56,490 nt of DNA from NCBI GenBank assembly GCA_937951935.1, contig CALGAM010000174.1, forward strand, positions 1-56,490, in the 5' to 3' direction. Below, one piece after another: positions 43,435 to 51,751 of the stretch. Position numbers and translations under genes: made by a program. The notes below the pieces were generated by a model. That model was not told where the DNA came from. It worked only from the letters and a program-made list of their open reading frames with translations, and ran no database searches. This DNA is from an uncultured Micromonospora sp. (GTDB lineage: Bacteria; Actinomycetota; Actinomycetes; Mycobacteriales; Micromonosporaceae). Every line of letters starts with the position of its first letter. Position 1 is the stretch's first letter.

Positions 43435-44373
43435 TCAGGGGCAGCGAATGACCTGGCCCGCGTAGGTGAGGCCGCCGCCGAAGCCGAAGAGCAGCACGGG
43501 GGCGCCGGAGGGCACCTCCCGCCGCTCGACCAGCTTCGACAGGGCCAGCGGCATGCTCGCCGCGGAGGTGTTGCCGGACTCGACGATGTCCCTGGCGATC
43601 ACCGCGTTCGGCATGTTGAGCCGCTTGGCGATTCCCTCGATGATCCGCAGGTTGGCCTGGTGCGGCACGAACGCCGCGATCTCCTCCGGCGCGACGCCGG
43701 CCCGCTCACAGGCCTGGAGGGCGAGCGGGGCGAGGGCGGTGGTGGCCCAGCGGAAGACCGCCTGCCCCTCCTGCTGGATGTACGGGCGCCAGCCCTCGAT
43801 CCGGACCGCGTCACCGCGCTCCGGGACCGAACCCCAGACCACCGGCCCGATCCCGGTCGGCTCGTCCGGGCCGGTGGCGGTGACCACCGCCGCTCCGGCG
43901 GCGTCACCGAAGAGGATGCAGGTCGACCGGTCGGTCCAGTCGGTGAAGTCGGAGAGCTTCTCCGCGCCGATCACGATGGCGTTGCGGGCCGCGCCGGCCT
44001 GCAGGGCGTGGTCGACCGTGCCGAGGGCGTACGAGAAACCCGAGCAGGCGGTGTTGATGTCGTACGCGCCCGGGGCGTTGATCCCGAGCTTGGCGGCGAC
44101 CCGGCAGGCGACGTTGGGGCTGCGGTCCACCGAGCTGCAGGTGGCGACGACCACGAGGTCGATGTCGGCGGCGGTCAGGCCCGAGTTGGCCAGGGCCTTG
44201 TCGGCCGCGGCGGCGGCCATGTCGGCGACGGTCTCGGTGTCGGCGATCCGGCGGGTGACGATGCCGACCCGCTCCCGGATCCAGGTGTCACTGGTGTCCA
44301 CCATCTGGGCCAGATCGTCGTTGGTGAGCACCCGGGATGGCTGGTAGTGCCCGAGGGCGATGATCCGGCTCAC
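43435..44373 (-). CDS. fabH: Beta-ketoacyl-ACP synthase III
   Basis: Initiating condensing enzyme (312 residues) that joins an acyl-CoA primer to malonyl-ACP. The triad is Cys110 (INTACSGF), His238 (VPHQANLR) and Asn268 (ESGNTS). The frame is open to 44463, inside fabD, but the natural start is the GTG at 44373 (VSRIIALGHYQPS), 34 bases after the fabD stop. Its ribosome site is weak (GGACGGTG). A better-looking ATG at the fabD end is out of frame. Confidence 0.93.
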   Translation of the reverse strand: MSRIIALGHYQPSRVLTNDDLAQMVDTSDTWIRERVGIVTRRIADTETVADMAAAAADKALANSGLTAADIDLVVVATCSSVDRSPNVACRVAAKLGINAPGAYDINTACSGFSYALGTVDHALQAGAARNAIVIGAEKLSDFTDWTDRSTCILFGDAAGAAVVTATGPDEPTGIGPVVWGSVPERGDAVRIEGWRPYIQQEGQAVFRWATTALAPLALQACERAGVAPEEIAAFVPHQANLRIIEGIAKRLNMPNAVIARDIVESGNTSAASMPLALSKLVERREVPSGAPVLLFGFGGGLTYAGQVIRCP

Positions 44374-44407
44374 TGGCGCACCGTCCGGTTGTTCGAGGGC
44401 TGACCGG

Positions 44408-45583
44408 TCATGAGAGTTGTCCTCCGATGCGGGCGACGGGCTGGCCCGGGGCGACCGGGTCATCCTGGCGGGCGAGCCACTCGGTGAGCACGCCGGCGGC
44501 GTGCGCGGTGACCTCGACGACGCCGTGGCGGGTGGTGAGGCGTCCGACGACCTGGCCGGCGGCGACGGTGTCGCCCTCGCGGAGGCCCTCGGGAGTGAAG
44601 GTACCAGCGGCGCCGGCGACCACCGTCCGGAGCGGGGCCGTGGCCGGTGCGGGACCGGCCGGGCCGCCGTGCCGGGCGATCAGGTCGCGGGCGGCGGCGA
44701 GGTCGTCCGGGGTGTTCAGGGTCACGATCTCCGGGACGGCGCCGGTGGCCTTGAGCTCGCGCTTGATCAGCCCGGCGAGGGTGCCCGCCGGGGGGAGCTC
44801 GATCACGGCGGTGACGCCGAGGTCGACCAGGGATCGCATGCACAGGTCCCAGCGGACCGGGGCGGTCACCTGACGTACCAGTCGCCGCAGCATCTCCCGT
44901 CCGTGGTTCACCGCCGCCCCGTCGGCGTTGGACAGGAGGATCCGGGTCGGGTCGGCCGGGGTGATCCCGGCGGCGACCGCCGCCAGCGCCCCCTCGGCGG
45001 GAGCCATGTACGGGGTGTGGAAGGCGCCGGCCACCTGCAGCGCCCTGACCCGGCTCTGGGCGGGAGGCTCGGCGGCGAGCGCGGACAGCCGGTCGACGGA
45101 ACCGGCGACCACGATCTGGCCGGCGCCGTTGAAGTTCGCCGCGTGCAGGCCGTGGGACTCGACCGCGGCGAGCACCTCGGCCGGGTCGCCACCGAGGACC
45201 GCCGACATGCCGGTCGGTTCGAGCGTGCAGGCGGCGGCCATCTCGCGTCCGCGGACACCGGCGAGGGTGACCGCGCTCTCCGGGCTCAGCACGCCGGCCA
45301 GCGCGGCTGCGGCCAGCTCACCGACGCTGTGGCCGGCGGTGACCGCCACCTCGTGCATCGGGAGGTGTTCGGCGGCCAGGAGCGCGGCGGCGACCAGCAG
45401 CGGCTGGGTCCGGGCGGTGTCCCGGATCTCGTCGGCGTCTCCCTCGGTGCCGAGCCGGACAAGGTCGACCCCGGCGAGAACCGACCACCACCGCAGGCGC
45501 GCCTCGGCGCCGGGCAGGCTGAGCCACGGGGTCAGGAAGCCAGGCTTCTGTGAGCCCTGGCCAGGGGAGAGTACGGCGAGCAC
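44408..45583 (-). CDS. fabD: Malonyl-CoA:ACP transacylase with fused biotinyl/lipoyl-like domain
   Basis: Loads malonate onto ACP. The acyltransferase domain (about 1-300) has SPGQGSQKPG and the nucleophile motif GHSVGE with Ser86. At 391 residues it is about 75 longer than usual. The extra C-terminus (about 318-391) has the hybrid-motif pattern of biotinyl/lipoyl carrier domains (GDTVAAGQVVGRL, VTAHAAGVLTEW, PVAPGQPVARIG), but the lysine of the MKM position is replaced by RHG, so it cannot be biotinylated there. The GTG start at 45583 begins MLAVLSPGQGSQ. It is the first gene of the fab operon. Confidence 0.93.
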   Translation of the reverse strand: MLAVLSPGQGSQKPGFLTPWLSLPGAEARLRWWSVLAGVDLVRLGTEGDADEIRDTARTQPLLVAAALLAAEHLPMHEVAVTAGHSVGELAAAALAGVLSPESAVTLAGVRGREMAAACTLEPTGMSAVLGGDPAEVLAAVESHGLHAANFNGAGQIVVAGSVDRLSALAAEPPAQSRVRALQVAGAFHTPYMAPAEGALAAVAAGITPADPTRILLSNADGAAVNHGREMLRRLVRQVTAPVRWDLCMRSLVDLGVTAVIELPPAGTLAGLIKRELKATGAVPEIVTLNTPDDLAAARDLIARHGGPAGPAPATAPLRTVVAGAAGTFTPEGLREGDTVAAGQVVGRLTTRHGVVEVTAHAAGVLTEWLARQDDPVAPGQPVARIGGQLS

Positions 45584-45639
45584 GATTATGACTCTGCGGG
45601 ATCACCGGGGTCGGCGTGCTTGCCGTGATGCACCAATCC

Positions 45640-45670
45640 GTACTACCAGCTTTGTCGTGACCCTACAAAG
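45640..45670 (-). promoter_or_regulatory. Candidate fabD promoter with overlapping inverted repeat
   Basis: On the minus strand TTGTAG (45668-45663), 17 bases, then TAGTAC (45645-45640) form a plausible promoter about 50 bases before fabD. CTTTGT and ACAAAG (45650-45655 and 45665-45670) make a six-base inverted repeat with a nine-base spacer across the -35. Given that the adjacent gene encodes a FasR-like activator of this operon, it is a candidate binding site. Confidence 0.45.
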
Positions 45671-45681
45671 ATCAGTGTATG

Positions 45682-46947
45682 TCACTGCCTTGGCGGTGGG
45701 CTCTGCCCCGAAGGTGACCAATGTCCGTGTGCGTGCCCGACCGGCGCGGAGGGGTCGAGCCGTCCGACGATGAGGGCCATCCGCAGGGCGAAGGCATCCC
45801 GGGCGGTGAACGGCGAGAAGCCGGTCACGTCGGCCACCCGGCGCAGGCGGTACCGGACGGTGTTCGGATGCACGAACAGCGACCGGGCCGCGCTCTCCAG
45901 GACGCCGCCGGCGGCGAAGAAGGCGTCCAGGGTCTCCAACAGTTCGCCGCCGGCGCGGACCAGGGCGGCGTAGACGTCCTGACGCAGCATCCGACGCGCC
46001 TCGGCGTCGCCGGCCAGGGTCCGTTCCGGCAGCAGGTCGGCGGCGGCCACCGGGCGGGGGGCGCCCGGCCAGGCGGGGGCCGCCCGGAAGCCGGCCAGCG
46101 CGGCCCGCGCCGAGTCGGTCGCGGCGTCCAGGCTCGGCACCGCCGGTCCCACCACCACCGGGCCGGAGCCGAAGCCGGCGAGGAGCTTCTCGGTCGCGGC
46201 CAGCGGATCGGCGGCACCGCCCAGCACCACCACCAGCCGGTCGCCGTGCACCCCGCCGATCATCTCCAGCCCGAGCCGCCGGGTGACCCGGTAGATCGTG
46301 TGCAGCACGGCGGTGACCTCACCGCCCGGGGACCGGCCCACCGCCACCGCCACCGGCGGCGCGTCCGACCAGCCCAGCGCCGCGGCACGGCTGGCCAGCA
46401 CGTCCGGGGAGTCGCCGCGCAGCAGCGCGTCGACCAGCAGCGCCTGCAACCGGGCGTCCCAGGAGCCGCGCGACTCGGCGGCCCGGGCGTACGCCCGGGC
46501 CGCGGCGAAGGCGATCTCCCGGGAGAACCTCAGCACCGCCTCGTGCAGCATCCGCTCCTCGCCGGGCGCGGCCAGGTGCGGGACCTGCTCCTCGACCACG
46601 TCGATGGTGACCTTGATCAGCGCCACCGTCTGCTGGAGGCTGATCGACCGGGCCAGCGCCCGGGGCGCCGCGGCGAAGACCTCGTCGGAGACCTCCTGCG
46701 GGTTGTCGGCCCCACCGATGCCGGTGGCGTCGGCGCCCGCCGGCCGGGACCGCAGCCACTCGACCAGTGAGCGGACCCCGGACTGGGCGACCAGCATCAC
46801 CCAGGAACGCTGCTCGGCCGGCAGTTCCCGGAACCACGGCAGCGTCTCGTCCATCCGGGCCACACTCGCCGTGGCGAGCGCCCCCGCCGCCCGCTCGATC
46901 TGGCGCAGCGTCGCCGCCAGCGGGCCTTCCCCCGTCTCGTTGACCAC
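45682..46947 (-). CDS. fasR: PucR-type regulator, FasR homologue
   Basis: The 421-residue regulator has a C-terminal PucR helix-turn-helix (about 355-400, with SLFVHPNTVRYRLRRVADVTG) and a GGDEF-like middle domain. In Streptomyces the gene in this exact position, directly upstream of fabD on the same strand, encodes FasR, which activates the fab operon; both family and synteny agree here. The GTG start at 46947 is close to a divergent PAP2 gene. A 98-base gap with an inverted repeat lies between its stop and fabD. Confidence 0.87.
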   Translation of the reverse strand: MVNETGEGPLAATLRQIERAAGALATASVARMDETLPWFRELPAEQRSWVMLVAQSGVRSLVEWLRSRPAGADATGIGGADNPQEVSDEVFAAAPRALARSISLQQTVALIKVTIDVVEEQVPHLAAPGEERMLHEAVLRFSREIAFAAARAYARAAESRGSWDARLQALLVDALLRGDSPDVLASRAAALGWSDAPPVAVAVGRSPGGEVTAVLHTIYRVTRRLGLEMIGGVHGDRLVVVLGGAADPLAATEKLLAGFGSGPVVVGPAVPSLDAATDSARAALAGFRAAPAWPGAPRPVAAADLLPERTLAGDAEARRMLRQDVYAALVRAGGELLETLDAFFAAGGVLESAARSLFVHPNTVRYRLRRVADVTGFSPFTARDAFALRMALIVGRLDPSAPVGHAHGHWSPSGQSPPPRQ

Positions 46948-47008
46948 CGACCCAGCCTGCCACGTGGCGGCCCGGACAACGAATCAGCCGACGTGACATC
47001 ATGCGGCG

Positions 47009-47668
47009 ATGGTGGCCCGTCCCTCCCCGGTCCTGCCGGCGTTCGCCGCCGCCGGATTCCTGGTCCTGTTGGTGCTCACCGTCGCCGACTGGGCGCCGCT
47101 GCACCGCGCCGACGTCGCGGTCAGCGAGTTCTTCCGGGCGTACGGCGACCGCGGTCCCGTCCTCGTCGCGCTGGTCCGGGTGGTGACCGACGTCGCCGCC
47201 ACCGTGCCGTTCACGGTCGCCGGTCTGGTGGTCAGCGCCGCCCTGGCCGCCCGGGGTGCGCGCCGCCCCGCCGCGCTCTGCGCCGTGGCGACGGTGCTGG
47301 TGCCGCTGCTCTGGGGGCTGTCGCAGTGGCTGGTGCACCACCCCCGGCCCGAGGACAACCACGTGCTGGTGACCGGCAACGGGTTCCCGAGCGGGCACAC
47401 CAGCCAGGCGACCGCGGCCGCCCTGGTCGCCGTACACCTGCTCTGGCCGCGCGTGACACCCCGGGTCCGGCTCGTGGTGCTCGGGCTCGCGGCGGGCTTC
47501 GCGGTTCTGATCGGGCTGACCCGGGTGTTTCTGTTGGCCCACTGGCCGACCGACGTCCTCGGCGGCTGGCTGCTGGCGCTCGCCGTCGTCCCGGCGGCGG
47601 CCCGGACGGTCGCCGGGCGCCGGCCCGGGGAACGCGCGGTCCGTCCCCGATCCGGGCCAAAGGGCTGA
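47009..47668 (+). CDS. PAP2-family membrane phosphatase
   Basis: The 219-residue integral membrane phosphatase has about six helices and the three acid-phosphatase motifs: HHPRPED, FPSGHTSQ and TRVFLLAHWPTDVLGG. It probably acts on lipid phosphates (phosphatidate, undecaprenyl pyrophosphate). The first motif lacks the usual Lys several residues before RP. It is divergent from fasR and converges on the response regulator gene. Confidence 0.88.
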   Translation: MVARPSPVLPAFAAAGFLVLLVLTVADWAPLHRADVAVSEFFRAYGDRGPVLVALVRVVTDVAATVPFTVAGLVVSAALAARGARRPAALCAVATVLVPLLWGLSQWLVHHPRPEDNHVLVTGNGFPSGHTSQATAAALVAVHLLWPRVTPRVRLVVLGLAAGFAVLIGLTRVFLLAHWPTDVLGGWLLALAVVPAAARTVAGRRPGERAVRPRSGPKG

Positions 47669-47701
47669 CACGCCGGCCCCGGCACGGTCACGACCGCCGC
47701 C

Positions 47702-48343
47702 TCACGGTGTGGGCAGGCCCAGCTCCTGGGCGAGGATGGCCGCCTGGACGCGGCTGCGTAGGCCGAGCTTGCCGAGGATGCGGCTGACGTGGGTCTTCGT
47801 GGTGCTCTCCGCCATCCCCAGCCGCTCGGCGATCTCCTGGTTGCTCAGGCCGAGCCCGAGGCAGGCCAGGACGTCCCGCTCCCGACGGGTCAGCTCGGCC
47901 ACGGCCGCCCGGGTCGCGGCCGTGGCGCCCGGTGCGGTGGCGGCGAAGGCCGTGATCAGCCGCCGCGTCACCGCCGGGGCGATGATTCCCTCGCCCCGGG
48001 CAACGGTACGTACCGCCTCGACCAGCCCTTCGGCGTCGGTGTCCTTGAGCAGGAACCCGGCGGCACCGGCCCGCAGCGCGCCGAAGACGTACTCGTCGAG
48101 GTCGAAGGTGGTCAACACCAGGACGTCGGCGAGGCCGTCGGCGACGATCTCCCGGGTCGCGGAGACCCCGTCGAGCCGGGGCATCCGGACGTCGAGCACG
48201 GCGACGTCGGGCCGGAGCCGCCGGCACAACGCCACCGCCTCCTCACCGTCGGCGGCCTGCCCGACCACCTCGATCCCGGGTGCCCCGTCCAGGATCAGGA
48301 CGAGACCGGCCCGCACCGCCTCCTGGTCGTCGGCGACCACCAC
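47702..48343 (-). CDS. NarL/FixJ-type response regulator
   Basis: The receiver domain has phosphorylation site D51 in VAVLDVRMPRLDG and conserved Lys in FLLKDTDA. The C-terminal LuxR HTH (about 148-210) contains LTRRERDVLACL and STTKTHVSRILGKLG. The GTG at 48343 truncates the first beta strand and has no ribosome site. An ATC codon at 48382, in frame and five bases after GGAGG, would give a complete N-terminus. That start would lie 21 bases after the kinase gene stop. It works with the upstream histidine kinase; target genes are unknown. Confidence 0.9.
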   Translation of the reverse strand: MVVADDQEAVRAGLVLILDGAPGIEVVGQAADGEEAVALCRRLRPDVAVLDVRMPRLDGVSATREIVADGLADVLVLTTFDLDEYVFGALRAGAAGFLLKDTDAEGLVEAVRTVARGEGIIAPAVTRRLITAFAATAPGATAATRAAVAELTRRERDVLACLGLGLSNQEIAERLGMAESTTKTHVSRILGKLGLRSRVQAAILAQELGLPTP

Positions 48344-48403
48344 CCGTACGGGCGGGTCTGACAGGTCGTGGTGGGTACTGATGAGGTCCTCCGTTGCTGC
48401 CGT

Positions 48404-49876
48404 TCAGTGCTGTGGGACCGACCGGGCCGTCGGTCTCGCCGGTCTGGTGCGTATCCAGGACACCGGTGACGACCGCCCCGACGGCGGCGGCCTGACCGGG
48501 GCCGGCTGCTGCGTGTTCTCGGCCGCGGCCGAGGCACGGTCGGCCGTGTCGCGTTCGGCCGTCTCGCGTTCGCTCGTCTCCGCCTCGGACGTGGCCGCCT
48601 CGGACGTGTCCGCCTCCGCCTCGGTCGGCAGGTCCGCCTCCACCCGCCACCGCGATCCACACGGCCCCGCGGTGAACCGACCGTGCAACAGGGCGGCCCG
48701 TTCCCGCATGCCGATCAGGCCGGCCTTCGCGCCGGGCAACCCGGCCCCGGCAGGCGGGCGGAGGCGGGCCGCGGCTCCGGCCTCCTCGCCGCCGGGGGCG
48801 GGCAGCGGGTTGTCGACGGTGAGCCGGACCGCCCGGGGCCGGTAGTCGACGGTCACCGTCGCCGAACCGGCACCGTGCTTGAGCGCGTTGGTCAGCGCCT
48901 CCTGGACGATGCGGTACGCGGCCAGGTCCACCGCGACGGGCAGCGGCCGGGCCTCGCCGAGGGTCTCGAACCGTACGGTCAGGCCGGCGGCTCGGGCCTG
49001 CTCGACCAGCCGGTCCACCTCGGCCAGCCGGGCCCGGATCGGCCCCTCGCCGTCGCCGAGGCCGGGAGCCCTCTCGGCACCCCCGGCATCGACCTCGGCC
49101 GGCTCCCGGAGCAGGCCGATCATCCGGCGCATCTCGGCGAGCCCCTGCACGCTGTTCTCCCGTATCACCCGCAGCGCCTGCTCCACCTGTTCCCGGTCCA
49201 GTCCCGGCACCGAGAGCACGGCGCTGGCGTGGATGGCGACCGCGCTCAGGTGGTTGGCGACGACGTCGTGCAGTTCACGGGCCATCCGGCTCCGCTCCGC
49301 CGCCACCGCCTGCCGGCGGTCGAGTTCGGCCAGCCGGGCCGTCTGCTCGGCCCGGGCTCGTTCGGCCGCGGCCTGGTCGCGGTACTGCCGGACGCTGATG
49401 CCGCTGACCACCGGCAGGACACCCACCAGCACCACCGGGACGGCCAGTGCGACACCGTGCCAGGACCAGGGCGTCACGAGCACCACGCCGAGCAGCGCGG
49501 CCGCCCCGGTGAGGGCGAGGTTGATCTGCAGGAGCCGGCGCCACAACCGCGGTGGGCCGTACACGCAGGAGTCGAAGAGCACCTGGGTGTAGGCCAGGAT
49601 GGTGGCCAGCGACGAGCCGCAGGCCAGATCGGCCACGAGCGCGACGGTGCCGAGGGCCAGGCCGGTCCGGGTCGCCACCCGGCGCAGCGCGATCGCCGCG
49701 CAGGTGGCGGCGAGCGTGCCGACGAAGACGGCCGAGGGAGCGCGTGGGAAACCGAAGTTGAGCGGCCGGTAGTGGTCGAGGGCGACCATCAGCAACCCGC
49801 CGAGGAAGGTGGCGGAGGCGAGCAGCAGGTCCCGCGACAGGGTGCCGCGCCTGAGGATTCGCCGCCACGTCGTCAC
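48404..49876 (-). CDS. Two-component sensor histidine kinase (HisKA_3)
   Basis: The 490-residue kinase has about five N-terminal membrane helices (15-160), a linker coiled coil, the HisKA_3 dimerisation motif ARELHDVVANHL with phospho-acceptor H203, and an HATPase_c domain with EALTNALKH and GLIGMRERA. A 75-residue tail beyond about 415 is unusual: a TSEAETSERET-type acidic repeat followed by a Pro/Arg-rich stretch. The ATG at 49876 starts MTTWRRILRRG. It is co-transcribed with the response regulator. Confidence 0.92.
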   Translation of the reverse strand: MTTWRRILRRGTLSRDLLLASATFLGGLLMVALDHYRPLNFGFPRAPSAVFVGTLAATCAAIALRRVATRTGLALGTVALVADLACGSSLATILAYTQVLFDSCVYGPPRLWRRLLQINLALTGAAALLGVVLVTPWSWHGVALAVPVVLVGVLPVVSGISVRQYRDQAAAERARAEQTARLAELDRRQAVAAERSRMARELHDVVANHLSAVAIHASAVLSVPGLDREQVEQALRVIRENSVQGLAEMRRMIGLLREPAEVDAGGAERAPGLGDGEGPIRARLAEVDRLVEQARAAGLTVRFETLGEARPLPVAVDLAAYRIVQEALTNALKHGAGSATVTVDYRPRAVRLTVDNPLPAPGGEEAGAAARLRPPAGAGLPGAKAGLIGMRERAALLHGRFTAGPCGSRWRVEADLPTEAEADTSEAATSEAETSERETAERDTADRASAAAENTQQPAPVRPPPSGRSSPVSWIRTRPARPTARSVPQH

Positions 49877-50198
49877 GCCCTGATCCCATCACACCGTCCG
49901 GGCCGCGCCCTCGGTCCCGACGACGATGCTGACCCGTACCGGGTCCGTCGAAGGATGTATCGGGGCCGCCCGCCGGGCTACGGCCGTCGGCGCCAGGTGG
50001 GAATCCGAGCGACATTCACCTCAATGCGGGCTAGATTCCGCTGCTGTGTTCACGGTGACGTCGAGTCCGTCGTCCCGGACCAGTACGGTGACAGGGTCCC
50101 GGCGACGCGAGCGCCCGGTCCGGCCCGGTGCCGGCGGCGCTGGCGCCACCACTGCCCGGGGCGAGAACCGTCCGAGCGGCGATCGTGAGGAGGCCTGG
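49877..50198. other. Divergent gap upstream of the histidine kinase
   Basis: This 322-base stretch separates the kinase gene from the small plus-strand gene at 50199. AT-richer patches such as GACATTCACC near 50010 could hold a promoter. I see no gene, inverted repeat or RNA motif. Confidence 0.35.
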
Positions 50199-50702
50199 AT
50201 GGCGCAGGACGCCGAGTACGGCTGTGCCGAGGACGAGTGGCACCCGCTGCTCGGCGGCCAGGAGTCCTCGCACCCGTTCGGACCGGCCAACCGGCTCCGC
50301 TGGGTGTGCGGTGCCAGCCCGTCCTTCCCGGACGGCGTGCCGGTCCGGCGTCCTCGGGAGGTGGGGGAGCCCGGAGGCGGGCCGGGGGAGCCGGACGGGC
50401 AGCCGACACCGGCCGGCCCGGTGACCCCGGCGTGGATCCCGGAACGGTCCCGGGTGGTTCCCCGGCCCCGTTCCGGACAGTGGTACCAGCGTGCCGAACC
50501 GGACCCGGGTGGCGGCCCGGAGGGCCACGGCGGTGGCCTGCCGGGGGCGGGCGGTCCGGAGCAGGGCGCCGCGGCGGACGAACGCCACCGATCCGGCTGC
50601 CGCGCCGACCGGCCGGGGTGGGCCGGCGGCCACCGGCACGGGGCGGTCCGCCCACCCCGCCGGATCATCCGTCGCGACCGTCCGGCGCGACGCTGGTGTT
50701 GA
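50199..50702 (+). CDS. Hypothetical protein, Gly/Pro/Arg-rich
   Basis: The 167-residue predicted product begins MAQDAEYGCAEDEWHPLL. The first 55 residues look like a folded protein (aromatics, two Cys, acidic cluster), while the rest is Gly/Pro/Arg-rich and may be disordered. The ATG follows GAGGAGG at seven bases, the best argument for coding. No family is recognised, and the C-terminal half could be non-coding if a frame change is present. An opposite-strand frame over the same DNA is less convincing. Confidence 0.45.
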   Translation: MAQDAEYGCAEDEWHPLLGGQESSHPFGPANRLRWVCGASPSFPDGVPVRRPREVGEPGGGPGEPDGQPTPAGPVTPAWIPERSRVVPRPRSGQWYQRAEPDPGGGPEGHGGGLPGAGGPEQGAAADERHRSGCRADRPGWAGGHRHGAVRPPRRIIRRDRPARRWC

Positions 50703-50820
50703 GTCGGCGACCACGACGGGACCCGCCTCGGCGGTCCTCCCTGCACCGGCCGGGCCCTGCCGGCGGGTGAGGCCCTGCCCGGGACGGCCCGGACCCCGTC
50801 GGCCCGGCGGGTTGGGTGGC

Positions 50821-51510
50821 TCAGCGGGTACGCCGCCGGACCAGGAGCGCGATGCCGGCCAGTCCGATCGTGATCGACACCAGCACCGCCCCGTTGAGCA
50901 GCATCAGCCGTTGCAGCTCGTCGAGCAGGCGGTCGACGTCCTCCTCCGTGCCGATCGCCTCCTCCGGGATCACCCGCTCGCCGCCTCCGATCCCGCCGCC
51001 GTGCAGCGTGACGGACTGCTCGGGCAGCGGTGCGCCGGCCGCGCGCAGCACCTCACCCATGGTCAACCGCCCGAAGAACCAGGCCGCACCGGGCTTGCTC
51101 CTGTCCGGCTGCCTCGCCGGGCGGAAGGCACGCGGGCCGCCCTTGGCGAGCGGATAGAGGTCGTACGTCCGCGTGGGCACCTCGTCGACGTGTACGACGA
51201 CCGTGTACTTCGGGCCCAGGTCGGCGGCCTTCGGCGCGGTCGTCTGCCCGTCACCCTTCAGCCAACTGACCTGGTCGAAGACCGCGGCGAAGAGCTCGGG
51301 CTGGCTGTCCGCCCGGATGGTCACCGGGGCCGGCAGGTCGTCACCGGAGATGACGACCGAGGTGGGGTCGGTCGCGGCGTGGGCGGCGTTGGCGTTCCCG
51401 ACGCCCAGCCACACGCTCACGACCGCCAGCAGCGCGACGACGCCGACGATCCGACGGGCCCACACACACGAGCCGAACCACCCGGTGGTGCGGTTTCCTC
51501 GTCCGGCCAT
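50821..51510 (-). CDS. Membrane-anchored exported protein of unknown function
   Basis: The 229-residue product has a signal-like or membrane segment (about 18-38, ending NANAAHA). An extracytoplasmic domain of about 140 residues follows with TYDLYPLAKGGPRAF and VVVHVDEVP, then a helical stretch ending in one transmembrane helix (about 203-222) and a basic RRRTR tail. No family is recognised. The start at 51510 (MAGRGNRTTG) has GAGGAGG upstream. It is divergent from the CopC-domain gene, so a joint envelope or copper role is possible but only by context. Confidence 0.7.
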   Translation of the reverse strand: MAGRGNRTTGWFGSCVWARRIVGVVALLAVVSVWLGVGNANAAHAATDPTSVVISGDDLPAPVTIRADSQPELFAAVFDQVSWLKGDGQTTAPKAADLGPKYTVVVHVDEVPTRTYDLYPLAKGGPRAFRPARQPDRSKPGAAWFFGRLTMGEVLRAAGAPLPEQSVTLHGGGIGGGERVIPEEAIGTEEDVDRLLDELQRLMLLNGAVLVSITIGLAGIALLVRRRTR

Positions 51511-51751
51511 CGCTGACCTCCTCGCCCCGTCTCGTGGTGGCCATGACGTGCAGGTCACGCGCTGGTCGGTCGACGGAGAGCACGGCGGTGTCCGATTGGA
51601 CCGGCCACCTCGTGCATTCTTTATAGACTCCGCAGAACGCCGCTCGGTTGCACCTCAACGAGCAGAAGTGTGGAACCGTCTCCGATCCGGGGTCGACCAA
51701 CGGAGACGAACCACTGATCAGTACGCCGAATCGTAGCGGACGGAGGAGATC
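51511..51751. promoter_or_regulatory. Divergent control region, unknown membrane protein / CopC
   Basis: An AT-rich island TTCTTTATAGACT (about 51617-51629) reads as TATAGA towards the CopC gene and TATAAA towards the membrane protein gene, so the two promoters may share a -10 region. No -35 with good score was found on either strand. Confidence 0.35.

Noticed and set aside
44374..44463. Longer FabH beginning inside fabD
   Set aside because: The extra 30 residues have no counterpart in FabH proteins; VSRIIALGHYQPS matches the normal N-terminus.
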